Shown here in pieces: positions 56,519 through 60,634 of a stretch of DNA of 60,634 nt; position 1 is the stretch's first letter, and each line of letters starts with the position of its first letter. The notes under the pieces are model-generated. The model was not told the origin of the DNA. It saw only the letters and a program-made list of their open reading frames with translations, and did not search any database. The stretch is from Candidatus Kapaibacterium sp. (GTDB lineage: Bacteria > Bacteroidota > Ignavibacteria > Kapaibacteriales > UBA2268), in NCBI GenBank assembly GCA_026390695.1, contig JAPLFL010000112.1, positions 1 through 60,634 of the forward strand, given 5' to 3'. The position numbers were made by a program, and so were the translations under genes.

Positions 56519-56719
56519 TATTTGACAAGTTTTTTATCAAATATTTAAATTTGAAATCCTTTTTCATAATAGACACAATAAACATTGCTTCTTCTCCCTT
56601 TTTCATTTTTATAATTGGTCTCTTCTATGATTACTATCCCTCATTAAACAGCCAACATCATATTCGATAATCCAAATATTAATTAGGATAATCCGTTGTT
56701 TACCCTATGCTCACAATTA

Positions 56720-56902
56720 TTAATTTGAATTTTTAATCCTTTGTTTAATCTCAATCAGTGCCCTTATATCAAATAATCTCTGATTTGATCTGCGGAGCAA
56801 TTTCTCAATCCTAAAAGCAAAATAGACAAGAATAGCCACACTGAAAGTTACAAGAATTGCAGCTATAGCTAAAATAAAATATAAATATTCATAATTTTCC
56901 AT
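56720..56902 (-). CDS. Small single-pass membrane protein
   Basis: The 60-aa product has one membrane segment (YLYFILAIAAILVTFSVAIL, about 6-30) and a basic cytosolic tail (RIEKLLRRSNQRLFDIRALI). Only a weak GGGTAAAATT precedes the ATG. Like the 76-aa gene at 44164, it is transcribed leftwards from a region holding a copy of the ACTCAACAAGTCGCA hairpin. Not recognised; possibly a real small gene. Confidence 0.45.
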   Translation of the reverse strand: MENYEYLYFILAIAAILVTFSVAILVYFAFRIEKLLRRSNQRLFDIRALIEIKQRIKNSN

Positions 56903-57037
56903 AATTTTACCCTAAATTATATGAGTGAATTTTAATAATCAACAGAGCGAAATTATGACTTGGCGCTGGTGCAAATAGGATTCTTTTATCTTTATCTCTT
57001 TGGAATGAGTAAAAAATTGGCTTTATTTAGTCAAATT

Positions 57038-57084
57038 ACACCGGCACTCAACAAGTCGCATTTCTCTGACAGCCGGTGTTTTTA
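57038..57084 (+). ncRNA. Hairpin with conserved ACTCAACAAGTCGCA loop and T-run, copy 2
   Basis: The stem ACACCGG (57038-57044) / CCGGTGT (57073-57079) has an A-T pair where copy 1 has G-C, a compensatory change that supports a folded RNA. The loop contains ACTCAACAAGTCGCA (57046-57060), and TTTTT follows. The TTTATTTAGTC upstream of the stem is also shared with copy 1. Confidence 0.62.
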
Positions 57085-57172
57085 TTGTGTATTTCTTAAT
57101 TTCATTTTTTTACTCTTTTCATTGTGATGAATAGTTTTAGCAAATAATAAGGGCGATATTCCTAAAGGTCTC

Positions 57173-57271
57173 TATCCGAAGGCTTTGGCAACCTGTAATA
57201 AAAGACCAAGAATACGCCCAGGTGGGCGTAAGCTAAGGTTCTTTATTACTAAAAATGCCAAATTTCGGATA
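57173..57271. other. 99-nt nested palindrome
   Basis: Nested pairings in order: TATCCGAA / TTCGGATA, TTTGGCA / TGCCAAA, GTAATAAAAGACC / GGTTCTTTATTAC, and an inner perfect dyad TACGCCCA-GG-TGGGCGTA (57213-57230). The long rod with small bulges suggests a structured RNA, a recombination site or an origin-type hairpin. It lies between the small membrane protein and the replication-relaxation gene. Confidence 0.7.
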
Positions 57272-58050
57272 AGAACGCTTTGCTTTCGCAAATCTATTTA
57301 TAATTTCTTTATTTTATAACCAAAATCATCCTTTTAAATTGATCATTTTGCAATTTACGATTATTTATTTTTCTTACAAAATAATTCCGAATCTTTCAAT
57401 AAAAGTACTAATTTTCAAGTAGTCAATTACATTTATTATAATTGGAAACTTAATAAAAACTGGCTGTGGTACTTATTTAATTGAAATATCAAAAAAAACT
57501 TTCAATAATTCAGTTTTATAGATCGCTCAAAACCTTGAACAGATGCAAGGTATAAAGAAATTTTTGATTTTTTAAACAAAGTTAAAATAAAACACAGAGC
57601 TAATTAATCTGTCAATTATACCACCCACTCTGATTTTTTCCCTTCTTGCCTGTAAAAAACATCATATTTATAATAAATTATCATCTTTTCTATAACCGCT
57701 CTGCAAGCCATTTCTCCCAAATAAATGATGCAATTTGTTATATATGTATTATTCATAAATTAAGACCTATTGCGAATTGTCAGCGAAAAATCTGTAATAA
57801 AACTCCCTTGACAAAGATTTAAAGATGCGAGAAAATACTAATAGAGTTACAATTGAAGCCACCAGACTACCTAAATTACAATTACTGATTATTAATCAAA
57901 GACTATTAACTAATATTCGGATAACTTCGAAAAAGTTAATATCATTGGATATAATCAGTTTTTTTGTATTTAAATTCGTTTTCTTGTTTGCCATAGTAAA
58001 ACGCTCTGCTGTAGCCGCTTTTGTTCATTAATAATTAACATTCAAGATAT
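57272..58050. other. AT-rich region before the replication-relaxation gene
   Basis: No convincing gene. A 68-codon frame (57825-58031) lacks a good ribosome binding site and domain. The high A+T content next to a replication-type gene and the nested palindrome would suit an origin region, but no iterons were found by eye. Confidence 0.4.
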
Positions 58051-58836
58051 ATGCACACTGCCAAACAAATTTTAAACGATCTAATGACCATCAAAGCTGG
58101 TTCCATCAATAATTTCTACTCACCGCAAGCCAAAAGCTATGATGGTTCTGTGCAGTGGCCGACAGTGTGCTTTAAAGACTTGGAAAAGCAAGGATTGATC
58201 AAAAGAATTCCCTTCAATGTCAAAGTAATTAACAAAAGACGAGAAGTCTTTTACTTTGTAACCAAGAAAGGCTCAGACTATATCGACCGGAGATGCGAAC
58301 AGCGAGATAAGGAGCCAAAGAGCTATAACAACGCTATTCATGAGAGTATGAAGTATGACATTGCCTTAGCCTTTGTCCGGTCATTTCGAGAGTTTGACAT
58401 TGAATTTAATTACAAAGCCGACATCAACGGCATCAGACCGGACATCTTAATTAAAATGACCAATAAATACACCATCAAAAGATACATCTTTTTGGTGGAA
58501 ATCGAGCGTAAACGAGAGCCACTCAGGACTTACAAAGAAAAGCTACTGCAATATGAAGAAAAGATTCATGATCCCTCAAAACATGGCTTACCGCACCAGA
58601 CGAAGATTCTCGTAGTTTACACGACCTTAAATTATAATGTGTATATTAGGCCACAGGAGTATAAAGCCAACGAAGTAAGTTTCAGTCAAGTTAATACCTT
58701 TTACAAACGCCTGCTCAACGTCAGCTATACGCTCCCAGCCGGCAGATACAGGTTTCTCCCATTTCACTTTTTCCCGTATGTCGCAAGAGCAGTCTGGCAG
58801 ACGCCAAAGGGAGAATATGTAAAATTAATTATTTAA
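58051..58836 (+). CDS. Replication-relaxation-like protein
   Basis: The 261-aa protein begins with a winged-helix-like part (TAKQILNDLMTIKAGSINNF, LEKQGLIKRI, FYFVTKKGSDYI). A nuclease-like core follows, with YKADINGIRPDILIKM and IFLVEIERKREPLRTYKEKL (acidic residues and Lys in the PD-(D/E)XK order). This fits the replication-relaxation family found on plasmids and ICEs. Its G+C is higher than that of the neighbouring T9SS genes. It probably belongs to the backbone of the integrated element. Confidence 0.6.
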   Translation: MHTAKQILNDLMTIKAGSINNFYSPQAKSYDGSVQWPTVCFKDLEKQGLIKRIPFNVKVINKRREVFYFVTKKGSDYIDRRCEQRDKEPKSYNNAIHESMKYDIALAFVRSFREFDIEFNYKADINGIRPDILIKMTNKYTIKRYIFLVEIERKREPLRTYKEKLLQYEEKIHDPSKHGLPHQTKILVVYTTLNYNVYIRPQEYKANEVSFSQVNTFYKRLLNVSYTLPAGRYRFLPFHFFPYVARAVWQTPKGEYVKLII

Positions 58837-59134
58837 AAATTATAATTACTAAAATTACCAAAATCTGCTGCTAAGGCAGAAGTATATAAATCTAAAAAAT
58901 ATGTAGGAATTAACAAGCCAATGCTACTTTTAACCGCTTTTTTAGTTATTCTGTTCCCGAATCCAATGACAATATGTTGGAGAATTAGGAACCAGAGCCA
59001 TTAAGCAAGTCAAGAACTGAAATTACCATTAGTAAAAATGATCATTAGAAAAATTACAATTAGATAGATTTTACTATTTTTTACTAATAACTCAGTTCTT
59101 TTGTCTGCTACCAGTCAAGAGAATAACTAAAATT
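58837..59134. other. Intergenic region with a long imperfect dyad
   Basis: AAGAACTGA (about 59014) and TCAGTTCTT (about 59094) with inner TTAGTAAAAA / TTTTTACTAA form a long imperfect inverted repeat just before the small frame at 59135. No gene is visible. Confidence 0.4.
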
Positions 59135-59227
59135 ATGAAAAAAGTTTATTCCTTTGAAGAAGCGGAGTTTTTATTTAAACAAGACCCGCATAGACACGTA
59201 ATTTGCATTAACAAGGGTAGGCGATGA
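59135..59227 (+). CDS. Possible 30-aa small protein
   Basis: ATG-started frame MKKVYSFEEAEFLFKQDPHR ending in CINKGRR and TGA. The codon use looks like the flanking backbone genes. A hairpin (GGCGAT/ATCGCC, 59219-59236) overlaps its stop. There is no strong ribosome binding site and it may be a fragment. Confidence 0.3.
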   Translation: MKKVYSFEEAEFLFKQDPHRHVICINKGRR

Positions 59228-59356
59228 CCAATCGCCTCTTTATGTTGCGCAAATTGTATATCATTATGAATTTCCGCTATTTAAGCGGATAGGGGCAAAA
59301 ATTACTATACATCAAAATTAATTAACTGTTCTTTCAATAATTAGGAGCTTATTTTT

Positions 59357-59632
59357 ATGAATAAGATTATAGGCGCTCTTTGGAAAAGGGATAAAGACGG
59401 CTTAGAGTATCTGTCCGGTGTCCTATCTGACATTCGCGGCGAATTTAATATCGCTGTTTTTCCCAACAATTTTAAGAATGCGGACAATCAACCTGACTAC
59501 AACATCATCATTAATGTTGCAGACAGACCAGTCAAGGAGATTGCACCGACCAAATCCACAACTACCACTCCCAAAAAGAATGGTAAAAAGCCACTGCCGG
59601 AGCCTGACTTTGACGAAGAGTCTAAATTTTAG
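59357..59632 (+). CDS. DUF736-like small protein of mobile elements
   Basis: The 91-aa protein starts IIGALWKRDKDGLEYLSGVL and continues FNIAVFPNNFKNADNQPDYN, the pattern of short DUF736-type proteins common on plasmids and ICEs. The tail is low complexity with Thr/Lys/Pro and acidic residues (PDFDEESKF). TAGGAG precedes the start by 9 bases, and a good terminator follows. The function of the family is unknown. Confidence 0.65.
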   Translation: MNKIIGALWKRDKDGLEYLSGVLSDIRGEFNIAVFPNNFKNADNQPDYNIIINVADRPVKEIAPTKSTTTTPKKNGKKPLPEPDFDEESKF

Positions 59633-59640
59633 GAATTAAC

Positions 59641-59667
59641 AAAAGCCTCGTAAAATATGAGGCTTTT
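59641..59667 (+). terminator. Rho-independent terminator
   Basis: AAAAGCCTC and GAGGCTTTT form a 9-bp stem with a 9-nt loop, starting 8 bp after the DUF736-like gene. Confidence 0.92.
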
Positions 59668-59882
59668 AATTCACAAAATTTAAATTCTAATAAGCTCACA
59701 AAATAACCTGATAATGGATAGAGCATATCCCATAACAATCGGTAATTATTAACTCCGTGATCGAAGTTCCTCCAGCTTCGAGAAATGGGCAAGTTTCATG
59801 GAATTGTCGTGCCTAGATTTTCTGTGAATAGTCTGCCGGTGCAAACTCCGGCTTTCAGGACTAATGTTCTTTAACAATTTAA

Positions 59883-59977
59883 TTAAGTGTGGCAGTAGTT
59901 CACGCATATTTACCTACCTGTCTTTTCCAGTTAAGTGTGGCAGTAGTTCACGCATATTTACCTACCTGTCTTTTCCA
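59883..59977. repeat. 48-bp tandem duplication
   Basis: TTAAGTGTGGCAGTAGTTCA starts at 59883 and again at 59931; 47 of 48 positions continue identically. The second copy merges into the left arm of the large inverted repeat (59955-60107). Only two units exist, with no spacer. Confidence 0.9.
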
Positions 59978-60107
59978 TTGTAACCGCAGCCCTTCCCTTG
60001 TCAATATCGTATTTTTTGTTGATTTATTCCTTTTTTTCTAAGGTAAATCTCCATATTGACAAGGGCGGGCTCCCAGCGGTTCATCTGCCAAAGACGGCAG
60101 GTAAATA
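59955..60107. repeat. Large imperfect inverted repeat, possible origin or transfer site
   Basis: A 53-nt left arm (59955-60007) and a 55-nt right arm (60053-60107) pair imperfectly: TATTTACC / GGTAAATA at the ends, AACCGC / GCGGTT in the middle, and CCCTTGTCAATAT / ATATTGACAAGGG next to the 45-nt loop. It sits 45 bp before the ArdC-like gene in a 520-bp gap without genes (59633-60152). This is a plausible oriT, replication origin or structured leader. Confidence 0.72.
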
Positions 60108-60152
60108 AGGCTGTTTTACCCCGTTATCAATTCATTACAGCCCATAAATAAT

Positions 60153-60634
60153 ATGTTTTACTATCATGAGGCAAGCATGAAGCTCAAAGTCCGAGGAGTC
60201 ATGGAGTCGCTGTTAGAGCGGTTTCAGACTTCCAACATCCCACAGGCAATTGCCATTACTAAGTTCCCTATTCCTGAAGTGCCCATGTCTAATTGGTCAT
60301 ATTTCAACCAATTGATTTGTGTTTTAGACGGTTCACAGGACTTTAGGGGTTACAAGCAGTGGCGTGAAGTTAATAGGCACGTCGTTAAAGGCGCCAAAGC
60401 TACATTCATCCTTGTTCCTTGGATGAAGAAAAAAGAAGAAGACAAAGAAAACAGTGATGTTAAAGAACAGTCAGAGTTCTTATGAGGTTTTCTTGCTAAA
60501 CCGGTTTACAAAGTTGAAGAAACAGACGGCGAGCCATTAGCTTACCAGCAAGTTAAACTGCCGGAACTGCCTTTGATGGATAAAGCCAAGAAGTGGGGCT
60601 TAGATGTCAAAGTCAATGCCTTTCAAACGATTAG
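60153..60634 (+). pseudogene. ArdC-like antirestriction gene with in-frame stop, cut by the window edge
   Basis: The reading includes SLLERFQTSNIPQAIAITKF, MSNWSYFNQLICVL, DFRGYKQWREVNRHVVKGAK and ATFILVPWMKK, the N-terminal ssDNA-binding domain of ArdC (DUF1738). A TGA at 60483-60485 interrupts it, and the same frame then continues with GFLAKPVYKVEETDGEPLAY, which is the expected next ArdC block. The stop sits where relatives often have Arg or Thr, as a CGA-to-TGA change would give. The gene continues beyond the window. ArdC proteins protect incoming conjugative DNA. Confidence 0.78.

Larger units (their letters stand above)
23772..60634. mobile_element. Probable integrative element, left junction in tRNA-Lys, right end outside the window
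   Basis: The tRNA-Lys 3' fragment marks one junction. From there the content changes to debris of a primase and an IS21 element, defence-like genes, an IS30 copy, a phage-type regulator, large T9SS proteins, and finally replication-relaxation, DUF736-like and ArdC-like genes typical of ICEs and plasmids. No integrase or relaxase is seen, so they are lost or lie beyond the right edge, as should the intact tRNA-Lys. Some parts could be ordinary chromosome, since only one junction is visible. Confidence 0.5.

Noticed and set aside
44548-57079. Integron attC sites (loop motif contains AACAAGTCGC)
   Set aside because: The R' and R'' core sites of attC are missing, copies are few and in mixed orientation, and no integron integrase is present.
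57825-58031. 68-aa frame before the replication-relaxation gene
   Set aside because: No ribosome binding site, no domain, and composition like the surrounding AT-rich gap.
59883-59977. CRISPR array
   Set aside because: The two 48-bp copies are directly adjacent with no spacer, and no cas gene is present. The 42-bp arrays also lack unique spacers.
49364-60485. UGA recoding suggested by two in-frame TGA codons
   Set aside because: Many intact genes here, such as crcB, the DUF4062 gene, the fibronectin-type gene and the TPR gene, end with TGA, so it is a normal stop codon. No selenocysteine insertion hairpin was evident after either site.

Overview
The window is AT-rich DNA from a member of the Bacteroidota/Chlorobi (FCB) group, possibly Ignavibacteria- or Kapabacteria-like. 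The evidence is a batBCDE-type operon, proteins with C-terminal type IX secretion (T9SS) sorting domains, SBBP beta-propeller repeats, an OmpA-type lipoprotein, an L-lysine 6-aminotransferase, and several translation starts that lack Shine-Dalgarno sequences. No 16S rRNA or complete tRNA is present, so the placement is by gene content only.

Region 1 (1-7.2 kb) is rich in repeats. It holds a DUF559 endonuclease flanked by G/C-rich palindromic repeats and 141-bp direct repeats, a DUF4062 protein, a fibronectin-type protein whose 3' end recurs 1.6 kb downstream, a fluoride-export pair (crcB + DUF190), and two small toxin-antitoxin modules (BrnT-like and ParE/RelE-like). Dispersed hairpin repeats and 42-bp tandem arrays fill the gaps.

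Region 2 (7.2-23.7 kb) looks like ordinary chromosome. It carries batE-batD-batC-batB on the minus strand, an Ig-like lipoprotein divergent from a YihY/BrkB membrane protein, a VOC protein, an OmpA/VWA lipoprotein followed by two envelope proteins, a Ppx/GppA phosphatase and L-lysine 6-aminotransferase. It ends at a tRNA terminator and the 3' part of a tRNA-Lys gene.

Region 3 (23.8 kb to the right edge) is best read as an integrative element or genomic island that entered that tRNA-Lys gene. An intact tRNA-Lys is therefore expected beyond the right edge. The left margin is debris (Toprim primase fragment, IS21 istA remnant). Next come a 2171-aa membrane-bound KAP/STAND-like NTPase, an S53 peptidase pseudogene, an inner/outer membrane protein pair, and a probable Pycsar antiphage operon (PycTM effector + PycC cyclase) whose effector gene is cut near its 3' end by an IS30 element. 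A metallophosphoesterase / membrane protein / amidase / WYL-like cluster follows.

At 44-48 kb there is a regulatory module. A repressor with two CI-like HTH domains overlaps a TPR-membrane protein, and the module is accompanied by two pairs of TATACG-N5-CGTATA palindromes, each pair spaced 31 bp centre to centre. A hairpin family with the conserved loop ACTCAACAAGTCGCA occurs at 44.55, 48.24 (inverted, partial) and 57.04 kb. Two large T9SS cargo proteins (one with an in-frame stop) and an ICE/plasmid-like end (replication-relaxation-like protein, DUF736-like protein, large inverted repeat, ArdC-like gene with an in-frame stop) complete the window.

All family assignments come from reading motifs by eye. 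No database search was run.
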